64,000 nt of DNA, taken from positions 44,479-108,478 of the forward strand of contig JTDE01002169.1 in assembly GCA_014338405.1 (NCBI GenBank). Direction: 5' to 3'. The DNA is from Paragonimus skrjabini miyazakii (taxonomy: Eukaryota; Platyhelminthes; Trematoda; Plagiorchiida; Troglotrematidae). The notes beneath the pieces were generated by a model, which saw only the letters and a list, made by a program, of their open reading frames with translations, had not been told where the DNA came from and searched no databases. This document shows positions 1-13,738 of this stretch, piece by piece. The first letter of the stretch is position 1; each line of letters begins with the position of its first letter. The position numbers and the translations under genes are program-made.

Positions 1-1904
1 CCCTCCTCTCTACCTCTGAAATGTGGGTATCTGCTTTGCATCAGATGTTATTGTTGACGAGATTGAGAATGACGGTTCAATGAAGAGAATTCACTACCAA
101 GGAATATTTTACACACACTCCAGATGAAAGTTTAGAGATAAAATTTAGATTCCGATAATGTTTTCTTGTATTTATTCTCGTTCATTTAAAACGACCTACC
201 TCTCACTACATTAGAGGGATTACTGTCGATATCTCGATCTAAAATAAGATTCCATTTTTGACTATTTTGGTCATGATCGTAATGGGCTGATTAGAGGACC
301 ATTAGAGGACCATTTCATATTTTCTGACTGCGTGCCAGATGTCCTGTTCGTGGTCCACATGACCCCCATACGTACGTTTGGCCGTACCTGGTTGATCTGT
401 TGATAGGTAATTCTGTCAAAGATCCACTGGATTTTAATTCTTCTCAGGCTGTCTATATTTTTGCTTACTCTTTTCATTATGCATTGCAAAATTAGAGTTC
501 ATAGTTATGTTATAACAGCGCTGACTACGGTGTGTTATCCTTTGATGCTCACGGGTACAAACAGATAAACGTACATATAGAACAGTGTAGAAAGCTCAAC
601 CAAACCATTGAACTGCTGCGCAAGCTTCTGGGCATCGGCTTCGGTTAGTTTCCTGACCTCATCCCAAGTGAGGTTGAAAATTTTATTCCGAGAACTTTCC
701 CAGTACAACGTTGTTGGACCAGTATATGTGTGGAAAAGGCGCAGACTTTTGCAGTTTAGTTTAGTATGCGTGTCTGCGTTCCTAGACGTCGTTTTCCTCA
801 AAGCAATGCATAGCGAATCAATGTGTAACGGGTGTTCGACAAGCGGTAGCCAGGATAAAGTGATATGTTAACAGTTGGCCTGGAGTGATATGGGATTTGT
901 CTGAATTTTGCGAGGAACATACCTCGGACCGTTGTAGTTGATCAGGACTGACATTACAACCTGACAGGTCGACAACAAATGCTGAAAACTAATGAACCGA
1001 ATGAGGTGCGTAATGCCTGTCTACTGAATGGCTTTAAAGCATGTTCTATGGAACGATCGAACTGTGATGCAATCGTTTATTGAACTGAATGAATACACTA
1101 AAAGTTGATTGTTCATCACGAATTTCCGGCCACGCACTGGTATGTTGGTGGCAACCATATTGAAATGTACAAGCACAACGTCCCTGCAGAGTGAGGTATT
1201 GAGTGATGGCTGTTAATGGGATGAAACTAATCAGTACGTGCAACTGGGAGTTGAAAAATGCACCGGTTTTATCTCAGATCTCTCGTAAAAGACATAAAAT
1301 CATTCGCATAAACTAAAGCACAATAATATACAGTGCAGCGAGGCTCGTTAAAAAGCTGTATAGTAGGCGGATATAGCACATTGTTTTAGTAAAATATATT
1401 GTGTCAATCATTCGAGAATATCGCACTCATATCGGTAAATGTCTAAGTTAGTTATAAATTACAATTAATTGACAAGTTGAATAATCATATAAATTTTAAA
1501 GAAAAATGGCTCTGTCTCTGTGTTTCCGCCGCAAATAAACAAGAAACTTAATGGTTTGGTATGGAAACAGATTTCACAGTGGTACACTGGACATACATGT
1601 TGGTATGTGAAGTTTGCCCTCCTCAATATTTTTCCCGAAACAAACCGATATGCGGATTGTTGTTTGGAAATATCTTTTAACTGTTAATAATCCAAATGTA
1701 CTAGTGTTTACAATCGTATGGTAACCATCTGCTTCTTCTCTGTAGTTCATCAGTTTACTTGGAATAGTGCTGACCTTTGTATCGACTTGGATGGTGGACG
1801 CATACGAACGTAGTTCCAAGTAATTGGTGCGTGCGATGAAACAAAAATTCGATATCACGCAATGCGGAATATATATCGGAAATATTTCACGCTAGTTACC
1901 CAGA
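1..1904. other. No recognisable gene
   Basis: I see no gene, RNA or named repeat here. The only structure is a small tandem duplication near 289-312, where an 11-base unit ATTAGAGGACC occurs twice. Open frames are short and lack familiar motifs. One exon-like stretch on the minus strand near 597-720 is discussed among the rejected items. Confidence 0.5.
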
Positions 1905-2112
1905 AAACAAGTTCATATGTGACTGCTCAATCATAGCATAAACTTGTCCACTTGAATGAGATATTTGAGTCAGCCCTTCTAATACCAGCCGTGACAAAGA
2001 CGTTAACTGTTTTTTGTTCTAATGAGGGCGAAACTCGAGGATAGCGGTTCTTTTAGAAAGGGACTGATTGAAAATTCTGTGGAACTGTGACAGCTGTGAT
2101 TATTTGTTAGTG
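1905..2112 (+). mobile_element. SM-alpha-like SINE, old copy
   Basis: This stretch aligns by eye with the copies at 4442-4725 (+) and 35918-36216 (-). The clearest block is the 3' half of the hammerhead, around 2009-2035 (TAATGAGGGCGAAACTCGAG), followed by a downstream segment ending in GTGACAGCTGTGAT near 2087-2100. The tRNA-like part before it (about 1915-1985) is much decayed. The hammerhead catalytic box expected near 1999-2006 has been lost, so this copy should not self-cleave. In schistosomes the SM-alpha family is a short RNA polymerase III retroposon carrying a hammerhead ribozyme; membership here is inferred from the shared layout. Confidence 0.6.
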
Positions 2113-4441
2113 ACGTTCAAAATGAAATATACACAAATAATTCTGTTGGAAGAGGACCAAGTGTCCAATGTTGTCGTATCGCCTCATTTTTCCTTAGTGT
2201 TAATACGTTTATATCTATCAACAAGATATCAACTATCTGAAGTAACGTGAAGACATGTTTCCATCAGATGATCACTGAATCAGTGTTAAAAGTAACCGTC
2301 TACAAAATGTTTATGAAAAGCAAGTCGAATTTTATTATTTGGAGTGAATGCTTTAATTTACCTGGCATTTCGTAAGCCTTCTCATCGAATAGCTCCACAT
2401 ATCAAGTTTGACAAAATGTTAAACACTTATCGTTCGAATCTTATTGTAGAACATTTTTCAACAACCCATTAGGTAGGCCAAATATTCAAGTTATTGGATT
2501 ACCTCACAACCAAAAATCATCTTGTAAATGTCTTCGAATATCACTAGACAACAAAATACGTAGCTTACAAAAATGTTCTATAACTGCTTGCATATAAGAC
2601 TGTAAGGGACGAAAGCTCAGTGAGTTGGTTATAGTTTCGCTTGCATGGTGATATCCGCTTTAAAAATTTCGTATTAGTTTCACGGCGGTTGATCACTAAC
2701 ACTTCGGAGAATAATTTCAAACGCTTCAGTTGATTTGCTGCATAGTGTTTGGCTTAGTTTCAAATAAGGTTAACTACCTATTCACACACTTTTGACCTCG
2801 ATAACCTCCACAGTGCGTCTGCTTTCCATAAAAAGCAACGTTCAAATAACTTGAAATAGTTGGCGTGACATGGAATACATCCTCTCACTGACCTCACATA
2901 AGCTACCTCACTTATTCACGTAACCTCTCAACAGAAGAAATGAGATACTACTTAGATATTAGGAAGTATGTTGAGTCGATGCGTCACATTAAATGTTCGA
3001 CATTATATGTGATATTGTATTCGAAGAAAAACAGACCAATGAAACTTGTAACGTCGCACACGACACCCGGGAAGAGGTGTGTGATTCTCATCGGCCTGAA
3101 AGAATTAAGGTAAAATAGATCCATTAAGGTAAGTGATAGATGCTATAATTAAAAATACTTTCAGCATAACAATTACAAAGTTAAACCGCAAGTTTGAATC
3201 ACTATCTTGAAGCAATTGTAACTTTAGTTCGCCAAGTAGCCTCAGGTCGATAAAAGCTTAGATTGAAGATTTATTGTTTCCTGCGATGAATGTTAAAACT
3301 GTCATAACCATGATAAGCTAGGGGATTTTTGCCCATTAGTATATCCCTCTGGGAATTTCACAAAATGCATGCAAGCAGTTGCATTAAGTAGATCAGCATG
3401 CAGAACAGCAGAGTGATCGAAAATGCATTTGTTGTACTCTCGAAAAGAAAGCTTTACAGATCGATTCCCTCGTGGATTTTCATGATTTTTACTGACAAAA
3501 AACATGACACGTTGCTCCCATTACCTTACCATTCTGTTATCCGATCAGCCCGCAAATGAAAACATGTCTGGTCGGTAAGGACGAGCAGGGTTATTTCATC
3601 ACATCACTTCCTGCCCGTTAAGTATCTATGTTCATGCCGTGTAGGCCTGAATGATAATGTGATCCTCCAGTTGCATTGAGACAAAAAACCCAGTTGAATG
3701 AAGAATGTATCCATCCACTCACTTTTCGATATATTTATGGTTCTTTGCGGGCCAAATATGCGCATATTTGTACGGGCGTTCACGGACTTGTCAGTTTGAA
3801 GTGGATAATTCCATCCTAGGGCATCCTTTCGACCATTTGCCGAACGGTGTCATAATGGTAATAGACCAGGACGAAACGTCTTTCAGATCGACCCGAGAGT
3901 AACAAAGTTCCACGACCACTTTGTTGTCCACATTCAGCAAGTGAGCAGATGAGCTGTTCGGTTGGGGCAGTTAGGGTGTATCCACTAATAGGTCGGATGC
4001 TGTATGCGCGCCCGCCTTGTACATAGAACGCAAACCCACTTAGGCTGTTCGAGTATCGTGCGCTCACAACGTGCGCTGTTCCAATGCAAGCAACTTCGTG
4101 CGTTCACCTTTTCTGATAAGTTTAAAACTCTGACGGACGTCGATTTATTTACATAGCTGCTCCCAAAGATGAATGTCAGTGTATGATACTTTTCAAGTAG
4201 ACCTTACTCCGCTGAGTTTCATCTACATTACATGCCGGAGACCAAACGGCTTTTATGCCGAGTGAGCATATCATGTGTGAGGTAAACGAGGAATGGTAAC
4301 CTATGACCCGTTTGAAATGAAGCCACAATCTGGATACGGTGTTAGGCATATTTCATATCTTATTGGCTTAACCATGTTCGGCACCGAAGAACTCTACTTC
4401 TGGTGAGTAGTAGAGAATTCGTGGAATGTAAAGGACAGCTA
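2113..4441. other. No recognisable gene
   Basis: Nothing here can be named. Open frames at 3302-3505 and 3816-4067 (minus) are short and show no motif that I recognise. Confidence 0.5.
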
Positions 4442-4725
4442 TTTTGTCTCCACTAAATTTGGTCGAATAATGTGATCGTTACACGAAGCCGAATGTGACT
4501 GAAACTATACAGGTGATAGTTCAGTCCCGCCTAATATGTGGATGCGTTGGTCAACCTCGTTGCCTCAAAAAGGCGTGGCCGGAGATCTAGTCCAGGCCAT
4601 GGCAAAGACATGTATTGCTGGCGAACTGTAACAAGTGTGAAACTTGCGTCTAGCGCCTCTTTTGGATAGTGGCTGACTGAAACTTCTTTGAAGAGGTGAT
4701 AGCTGCAACCGGTCGTAATTTTTCT
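4442..4725 (+). mobile_element. SM-alpha-like SINE with decayed hammerhead
   Basis: The copy aligns with the 36-kb element over about 280 bases. It begins at a GTCTCC block, passes a GATCGTTAC segment near 4473-4481, then a tRNA-like middle with a degenerate B-box at about 4580-4593 (GGAGATCTAGTCC). After this comes a hammerhead-like segment: CTGGCGA at 4618-4624, GAAA at 4639-4642 and a six-base stem III segment ending in TC at 4650. The family core is CTGANGA, so the A-to-G change at the fourth base should abolish cleavage. The tail with GTGATAGCTGCAACC near 4697-4711 matches the other copies. It is an old, inactive copy. Confidence 0.65.
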
Positions 4726-7137
4726 ATCTGTGTAGTGAATATTCTATTCTGCACTTTTTTTACATAATATGTACTGCCATAACTTGTGTGACCGAAATGT
4801 TCAGTAGTATCTCTAACCTAAAGCACGTTATGCCATTGATACCACCTCAGTTTGCACACTAACGAAAATACGCTTGGAAGAACATATTGCCAGGTGCTTT
4901 AGAATGTGAAACCGAGTTGGCTGACTTTTCAGGTGGGCTACTCTAGTAAAGAAGACCAAGGTTTATGTTGGTGTGCTCGCACCATTTGCGAACGTTACAT
5001 ATACAGTAATGTTAAGCATATTTTTGGATATATTTTGTCTGATAGCTTACACGTTGTTGTACCAAGGGACCTATTCAAGTAGTTATGTCTAACCTTCATG
5101 CGTACGTTTCTGTTCCTGAATTGAGGAGAAGTATTTCATCAGAATGCTAGAGTAACATTGGGGGCACTTTTACCCCGGTAATATTTCCCCGGGTAATGCT
5201 AGAAAGAAGGCGCTTCCTGGAACTGTTGAACATAGTGTGTCCCAATTCAGTTAATTGAAAGATATCTTCCATGTACTCCACGAGACACTGAATCTATACA
5301 CTCAGCTTGTTATGAAAAACATAGCATACCTTCATCTGAACTTCACAGCTGACACCAGGAGAGGTGAACTACATCAGCGTGTATCAGCATAACAGTGAAT
5401 TCACATAGCCTGTATCCCCAGGCTCCTATAAATGACTGAAACCATGCTCAGTTGGTTCAGTAGAGATAGTAACCTGAACCCAATTGAGAATTCCCGATCA
5501 CCGGTTTATCGATTGGATTAAACTGGATGTTTATGTTTATTCTTCTTTCGCGGTGATTAGGCGAGTTAGAATCCATTCCCATAAGGTTGAGACTGAGTGT
5601 CTGATTGAGAATGTTAAGCAGTAAATTTAGAAGCTACTCTTTTTGATCAACTAACTTTTATTCTTAATTTGATTTACTTGTTTATTATAGATGAATAAAT
5701 AAGAAAACATTTATATGCATCAAAAATAAAAAGTGAATTTTCAACTATCCGGGTTACGGCCAATAAAAACTACAAACTTCCAATTAAAAACTACTCTCAG
5801 TTTGTTGACGGAAAGTTCATCTGCTTCTGTGAACAAAACAACTCGATACAACATGCTCACTGTTTTCTCGGTTAGAGAATTGTGTTTCATCAAAAGTAAA
5901 CAGTAAGTCAGACATGACGCTATCATAAAGCGTTGCAGCTTACTGGTCATTCATTGTATAAGTCCATTTTTGGGCGGGTGAAGCACAAAAAGGGCGTGAC
6001 CAGTACAATCAGCAGACCTTGTCTAATAGTTAATAATCCAACTTGGCATGGGTTCCACTCTCTGTTTCATATTATCAGTGTCACCGTCTAGGGGGTATTT
6101 GGAAATAGGTGTCTCGTGTTTGTCCATGTTATGCTTCAAAACACCATTAATTTTGTGGCAAAATCAACATGTCATTTCTCACAAAAACAGGAGACAGTGA
6201 ACTAACTTCCACTAAAACTTTTTATAGAGACCAATTGTATACGAAATGCAGGGCACACGCGTTAAAACTATAGAGCCACCAGAGGTTACTAAAACGAAGC
6301 GCCCACACAGTGCCATCCCGCCAAATAGTCACCAAACACCTCGAGAGCCGGATACAGATAGTCGTTCAGTCTATATCGCAGTTCTCGTATCGACTTTTTG
6401 ATGTTTTGGTGTGAACTCATTGCCAAGTGACTACGCTGTGTGTGAACAGTATTTTACTTTCAGCTTCCTTTGTCCACTTGAGTTCACACAGGGGTTATCT
6501 GGAAGAGCAGAAGAATTTTGGTGTTCCAATAGATGTGGCTCCGCATTAGAGTCTCAGCATAAAGGGTCTAAATATGTAATCACCTTCTTTCGGGGGTGAG
6601 GGGAATAATATTGTATGAGCAAAACTAGAGATATGGTCAACAACCCTTTTGAGTCAAACTGAGATCGAGTACAACGGTTAGCTCCGATTGTACGTAAAAG
6701 TGTTCAACTGCGGAAGTTGAAAATTCAACGCGAGGTTCTTATATGAACTTATGGGCAGACGATAAACAAAAGTTCACCAGCTGCAGTTTGTAAAATCACC
6801 AGACTTATCTTTGCTAATCAGTAGCAGGCTCAACATCCTTTATTAGGGTCCAAAATCAAGATTCATGTACCCAATGAAGAAGAATCGTTTATTTCACTGA
6901 CGAGAGAACGTTTAAATTGAGCTGGGTTGATGCATGAAGGTATAGCTATAACGTACCTAAGGAACAAAGTTTGTTCTAGCCGGGTTCTAATGGACTGGAT
7001 ACCGAAGTGACAGACAACGATTGCGTTTTGGACTGATAAACAAAGAAAAACTCGATAAGGAGTTTTGAATATTGGCAGATGATGGGTAGGCAGAATTTTC
7101 GACTACTGTTAAGTATTCTGGCAGATTTGATGATTTA
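4726..7137. other. No recognisable gene
   Basis: I find no coding or RNA feature. A short imperfect GC-rich hairpin lies near 5170-5198. The rest is AT-rich sequence with short open frames. Confidence 0.5.
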
Positions 7138-7293
7138 GAAAAGACCTAATTACGAAAAATCTGACCGCGTCTGGATTCGAACCAGCGACAGAAACACCAT
7201 GCCCTAACGCGGCAAGCGCTTTACCAGCTGAGCTACGAAGTCACGCCGGAAGCTCAGAAATTTCACATTTGTACCTAGCTACCCACCCAACCA
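7138..7293 (-). mobile_element. tRNA-headed SINE, family A, copy 1
   Basis: Read on the minus strand, the copy has a GTAGCTCAGCTGGTAAAGC A-box region and a perfect B-box GGTTCGAATCC near 7169-7179, the internal promoter of RNA polymerase III. It shares its leader (GGGTGGGTAGCTAGGT), tRNA-like body and tail (CAGATTTTTCG) with the plus-strand copy at 7413-7574. The leader upstream of the tRNA part is conserved between copies, so the unit is longer than a tRNA gene. The long variable region and poor anticodon stem argue against a functional tRNA. The two copies lie head to head, about 120 bases apart. Confidence 0.75.
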
Positions 7294-7412
7294 ACAGTGA
7301 CACGATGCAAATGCTCATCAGTGATAGTGGTGGATTCCAACGTGAACTGATCGAGAAACCCTGCTTGGGAAGTCAGTCGGATGGATCATTTGGTGGGTTC
7401 CATATGACACAT

Positions 7413-7574
7413 TTGGCTGGGTGGGTAACTAGGTTCAGATGTAAAATTCCTGAGCTACCAGCGTGGCTTCGTAGATCAGCTGGTAGAGCAATGCCGCGTC
7501 TAGACATGTTGTTCCTGTCGCTGGTTCGAATCCAGCCGAAGTCAGATTTTTCGTTATTGGGTTTTTTCGAAAGA
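7413..7574 (+). mobile_element. tRNA-headed SINE, family A, copy 2
   Basis: The tRNA-like body folds well in part. An acceptor-like stem pairs 7465-7471 (GGCTTCG) with 7537-7543 (CGAAGTC), with one G-U pair. A five-pair T-arm, 7520-7524 with 7532-7536, encloses TTCGAAT. The A-box region is near 7471-7489. The anticodon arm is weak and the variable region too long for a working tRNA. The tail after the tRNA part (CAGATTTTTCGTTATTGGG) also matches copy 1. It could still make a pol III transcript; that is inference. Confidence 0.75.
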
Positions 7575-10500
7575 ATCTGCTATACTACAGTTGTTAAACT
7601 GTCAACTTGGTTCCGGCTACCATAACCTCCTCTCTTGTTTTGATCACCTTGATATGGCTTCACAACAGTTTTGGTTATTACAACAAAGTATTAACTTTTC
7701 GTGTATAGTCTGCCACATCGTAGACGTGAATGATTTATCTGACATGCGAATAAACAAACAATCGTTAGGGTTTACCACGTGTTGCCGTCAATACAGCACT
7801 TTGCCTCGTTCGTCAAAACACGTTCCTTCTTCGAGCGTGACCGATACTGAATACTCGGGCTACCCATTTGTCCCTCAACGGGCAGCTACTCAAAGTGCAA
7901 GGGAACGCTCTTTACAATCCATTGTTTATTAATTTGTTCAGGCCATCTGAATGTAGGGACGACAAATCGACATTGGGTTTAATTACAAATCACGCGAGAC
8001 GTCACATACCCCAAGGTAATGTATACATCTCATTAGGAATAATGAGCTGATCGCTGATTTTCAGGTTTGGCTACCCGGGCACGTTATGTTTCACATTTTG
8101 CTAAATTAACACTTTGCCGCTGTGCTTCAGAAAACTCTATCGATACATTCACCGTTCACAATGACACGATGAATACTACGCTAATTTGAACTTGTACATG
8201 TTGCAAGTAAAATACAGGTTTGTTGTTCTCACCAAATTATTTTTAGTGTACCTAATAATTCAACTTCACGCTGCTGTTCACTATAGTAAGAGAGAAACTT
8301 AGACTGCCTACCACAAAGAAGGCGAAATCTGACCGTATTTTCAGTCGATGAAATGTGTCAATCATAGAATATCAAACTATTATTTCACATCCAAGTTATG
8401 ACTGAGCACCATAAATGCTTGGCATTTTTTAAACATTTTCTCACCCTGCCTTCTGATTCTTTATGTGCGTGTGTATAGACCTCAGTGATCTGGTGATACA
8501 TCCATACTTTGGCATCTTCCAAAGGAAGGAAACACTTCGACAATACAACTTCTTGACGTCATTTTCCTGCGCACCAGTGAAAAATATTACAGCTGTCAAC
8601 ATTTATTGCATTTATTTGACATTGGGAAATAAGACGAATTTTACGTGATGAATATGTGTCCAACCCCTCGCAAGTCTTACGTTCCAAGGCTCAATTTTGC
8701 CTAACCCAATGCTAATCTAAAGCATCGTACACCCCATGTTAAGTACACTGGACAGCAAAAAGATAAGCGTTAGACAAGATTAGTCTTTCGAATTATCTCG
8801 TCAGTAGAATACTAAATCACTGTATGATGAAAATAGTGTAACAGACAGAAATTATGGTCGGAAGGAGAATGATGAGAACCATTGAGTTAAGCTCGTCCAT
8901 TGCTGGGTATGTTTGAAGTTTACCTTTGAAAAGTACATGTTTGTGCATAGAATGCAACAGCTGAAATGGCTGTGTAGCACTAACATATAATTCATTTCAT
9001 TTTAGAAAACAGCGCATGTACAGTGCAATTAGTCATATAGGGCCACTTGGTCCATTGCGTTTATAGATTACTGGTGGAGTATCGTAAGGAATTTGTGAAG
9101 TCCATTTCGCTTCCAATTATCAGCCTGAACACATTTTTAGCCTCCCTTAGGGTGGGTATTTGTTAGCAAAATAGACGTTACATAACTGGTTTCTACGTCT
9201 TAATAAACGCTGTTTTCTCCAAAGATAGCCTAGGCGACTCGAGTTATGCACGATGCCTATTTAGGCAAATATTCTACATTCGAATACACGTCTCCATGGA
9301 ATAGTTTGAAAAGAAAACAATACATTCTTTTCTGCCTTATATAAGCCGCACCCTCCTATTTTTTGCACTGCGTCCCACATTTTGGACAGTATGACTCAAT
9401 TATGAAGCTTGTGTGTCATTTATAAGCTCACCATGTATAATCGTCAAGCTGTGTACAGACTAAGGCTTGTGTACAGAATCAGTCAGCATCATGCTCCACG
9501 TAATCTCCCGATTTTGATAATGAACCCTAGATTTTGTGAATTCTTCTGTAACTCTGATAACTTCCAGAACTGCCATGAACATCACCTCTTTAGTTCATCG
9601 CTAGAACTGTCATCACGTTCCTTGTGAAAAACCTTGTCTTTATTATCAAGGGAAAATGTTTTCGATTGTCCACGGACGTTCTCATATAATCATGTCACTA
9701 ATTCATCGCGAATATAGGCACCGGTTGATGTGAAGGTGAGAAAACAGAACTTGTGGTCCATTTTCATCTCACATCATTCTCACATAAGTACATATGTGCA
9801 GGTATAGATCTGTCTGGTTTTCATTAACAGCAAGCTGTCAGGCATGAGCAACGTATTCGCGAGAACCCAAAAGTAATTCCACTTCGTGTTATTTCATAAC
9901 CACGACATCAGCTTTTTATTTTACTTCGGATGTTCAAAATTTTTCAGTTGTCGATGGTCAGTCTAGCGCGTCAAACATCTCGCTAGCTAAACAATAATTC
10001 CATTACTTAACATCGTTGAAAAAGATACGTTAGGGTAGACAACTGTTAATCTCTGACATTTTTCGCAGGTTATGATCGCCCAGCCCATTGAGAATTCCAT
10101 CATTTCACTTTCGATCGTAGAAAACGTAGTACGCTTGATTTGCTTCAAGGTTTTTGTCTAACTTCTCTATACTCGTGCCTAACTAGAAAGAATCGTTTTC
10201 ACCTGCTCACACTTGACTGATTTCATTATCTGGACAAGGTTAAGGAGATTTGTTGGGTGTGCTAGGCATATCATAATTCGACCTTGAACATGTTAGACAT
10301 TGTCAGGTGATCAAAATCAATGTCCTAACTTCTGACCTAATAAGTATGACATAACGGAACTAACGGTTGAGAATCCGCAAGCAAAGTTCCGTGTGACCAC
10401 TTAAATGTGATGAATCGTTGACGCCCCTAAATGAGGTAACTGAAAAACGCTGTACGCGCCCGCTTTAGGTACACGAGTATGGAATTTCAACGTACGAATG

Positions 10501-13500
10501 GGATACATACTTGCACCGTTTACAATTCACTGTAGCACGCTGCAACAAGGAACGTATCGGGACACGGATCAGTTCATGAACACATCTATTTTCATAGTTC
10601 CTGTAACAAATTAGATTCCTCTACCAACAAAAAACATTGGTACAAACGATTAGTACATGTGACAAAAGACGCTTGTTCATTTTTCACGTGTTGTTTAGCT
10701 CATTTTGTGAAAACATTGATCAACCTAAAAATCAGTTTACTATACGAGCGTGTAGAACAAAGAATTGCTAATTAGACGTATTCTCAAAAGACAACCAAAA
10801 TTAAGCAATCATTTACATGGATCACAGTTTTATTCCAACACGAGTTAATTGGTGCTGCTCAATCTTTTGATCGAGCGCATCAACATCAAATTTGTTTCCA
10901 AAACTGAGTTAGGACGTTGACTCTCTTTTCTTTAAGTAAGCCTGAAAAACATTCGGATGAAATGTCATAGCGCTCCATTCGAAGTGGTATTACGTGAACC
11001 AGACAGTATACAACTTTCGATAGTTTTGAGCTTCTTAAATGTCGAATGAAAGCCTGTTCGTTGTCTTTAGAATAAAACAGCGAAAATTTCTCTCACACAC
11101 ATACACTACGTAGTTGACTAAGGAAATTCACGAGGCTGTTAAAAAAACAGTGGCCATTTTGGTCACTCCATTATGCAAAACACGATCTTTTCAAACCGTA
11201 AGATCCAAGGATAACAGTGAACCCAAAGTCAGATTCACCCGTTGGTATTTACAATTGCAAATACAGTCAAACACAAACTTACAAGTTCAGACCCATATGC
11301 TGGGCTCACGATATCCCCCTCGTTGAAGATGAGCTTGATAAAAGGCTTCCACTGTCCTTGACCAAGCTGTGATTATGTACTCGTCCTTCTATTTCTGTGC
11401 AACAGGAGTTGTGGGTCGGATGACGAGGTGTCTGGCAAAACGGATTAACAAAGTCCTCCGGAATGGCTCGCGGTTGGTTTGACAAAATCCGCGAAGGGCG
11501 CAGTCACCGTACATCTAACCGATAGCGACCACCGAGTTTTCCCCAATGAGACTCAGATTTCTCTACAGTGTCCCCGGAACTATTAGATTTGTGAGAAATT
11601 GTGCCAGCTCTAAGACAGCATGTGACATTGAAAGGCTACTCACTCAACCTACATAAATACCGTTTTTTTCAGTGTAATCATTGCTATGGCATAACTAAGC
11701 GCGTTTACTAGGGTCAGGCGAAATTGTTCTCATCGTTGTCAACTTCGTAAAAACCAGATGTCAACAACCTTAATTTGAGTCATTTTGGGTCCTATATAAA
11801 GTGAACTTTGGAATCACTTCAAGCATTTGACGCATAAATGAAATGAACAAGGGCTAGATAATTCAGATAAGCTTACTCTCAGTTCGTAGTTGAACATGTG
11901 AAACCGCAACTGGATCCCGGTCAAGCTCCGTGGTTTCTTGAGCACGAAAGGTGAATAATCAACACCATGCTTCACTAAACCTAGTCCATGAGAAAACCAG
12001 TGTGCAGATGAGAAAGAAACTATGGTATCGAGGTGTTTCTTGAATTTCGTATACACTAGCTTACTCGGGTTGCAAATGCACGTTTTTTGTTTTTATTCGC
12101 AAATATCGAACGAAAATCAGTCAGGTTATTATTTACGTTTTGTACCATTACCCAGAGCTTTTCGATTTTCTGCGATCGTTAGCAGACGGCAGATACTGTG
12201 CCCCAACAACACAGGTCAAGCAATAATCTGAAATACCCCATGTCTCTGGCCAATGTACCTCATAAATTGGGGGGGGGGTGAACGGGCGCTATTCATCGCA
12301 GCTGATCACATGGCAAGACGGATCAATTGACATAAACGATTGGCCTATTAACATGGACAACTTACAATTTCACCGACCTTTCGAACTAGTACAGCAGAAG
12401 AACCTCCGTAATGTTCATGAAAGTTGAAGTAAAACGCATTCATCATTAAACCGTAGTCGTGTACACAAAGTCAAGTACTGTAATCAAACGTGGTACTCAT
12501 TCTTATTATATCGACTAGTATTCCATCTGTTAAAGTCTATGGAATCAACAGTACGACGATCTTAACGTCCTCAGTGAAACAGAAAAAGAGGTTTACAAAA
12601 ACCGAATAGATATTCACGAATAAACAAAAATAATGAATACTCATCAGCTGTAAGCGAATTTACATGAACACGTTTAACTTGCTTCTCAGTTTTGTTCTGC
12701 GATGAGTTTCGGAGTTTAAAATGTGTGTATAAAATTTGACTGTATTTGTTTCAGTGAAGAAGGATGAAATGCGCAAATGAACTATAGAAATAATTATGTT
12801 TATACTGTGTTTTAATGAACCCGGATAAGATATCATTTGATTGTCAAGTGATCTCGGGACCATTGGGAGTGTTGTTACACTGCATGCGATTAAGCAGAAG
12901 AACAAAATTTTATAGATCTCATGGGTCTATAAAGCACACAAGTGTGTTGGGAATCAAAATATAATTGTTCACTCTAACTAATTGTCACGGTGTGCACAAG
13001 ACCTGTACTTTTCAAATGAAAAGTGATGAATACTACTCACGCGAATAGTGTACAGATGGAATAAATTGGGTTTTAAATAATCCGCTTGGTCTTATTTATA
13101 CAATTGATGCATCAACGCATGAGAAATTCATCGAATGTATCATGTAGTTCAATCCGGCAATTTTAATTGCAATTCTACTTGAGTTCGACGGTTAATTTGC
13201 TTCGAGTAGGAAATCAACATTCGATTGATCATCTACGACTATTGACGATGAAGCCCCAAACAGTTTTGCTACAATTCCTTTAACGGACTTCAATAAAAAA
13301 CCGGATGACGACCTTTATTTTTCCCATCAGCAATATCTGACGAAACGAATGTAGGAAGTTCTGCAACTGTCGTCTACTGGTTATTCAGACTTCAAGATTG
13401 AAATGCATACATTGAACAAATGACAAAGTTGGTTGCTTGCTTGAATAATATTGTTACTTTCGATTGAATCGATCACTTGTGAAGATTATGGCATCTTAGT

Positions 13501-13738
13501 CGGTACAGGTTATCAAGAAAGCAGAAAATAAATAATTGAGCTTTCACACTAGTAGGACATTAATTGACCATTCTTATAAAGTAGGTGAAGATTTTCTAAA
13601 ATGAAACACACTTCAGTCAGTCATTTTTCTTTTCAACGTATACCAGTTGTGCATAGAAATGAAATTTTTCAATCATCAAGGACAACTGGTAGAAATAATG
13701 AAAATATAAGAAATTTAGCATTATGAGAAGAAACGCCT
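7575..13738. other. No recognisable gene; one possible PLE end
   Basis: About 6 kb without a gene I can name. It holds a run of ten G at 12269-12278 and a hammerhead-like motif on the minus strand near 8770-8812, listed separately. Open frames between 7591 and 12905 have no motif that I recognise. Confidence 0.5.
8713..8812 (-). ncRNA. Possible decayed PLE end with hammerhead-like core
   Basis: On the minus strand CTGACGA (8804-8798) is followed by GATAATTC, which can form a two-pair stem II (GA with TC), and then by GAAA (8789-8786). This spacing matches the hammerheads of the PLEs in this window. A segment further on, 8734-8713, resembles the shared PLE 3' terminus. Stem I does not pair well, there is no clear TATA box, and no PLE coding sequence is evident upstream. 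A chance match is possible. Confidence 0.2.

Noticed and set aside
535..801. Exon-like minus-strand frame with TWDEVRKLTEADAQKLAQQF
   Set aside because: The peptide looks helical and protein-like, but I found no convincing splice sites, no neighbouring exons and no family match.
7465..7543. Functional tRNA gene
   Set aside because: The acceptor stem and T-arm pair, but the anticodon arm is poor, the variable region is too long, and the match between copies extends well beyond a tRNA.
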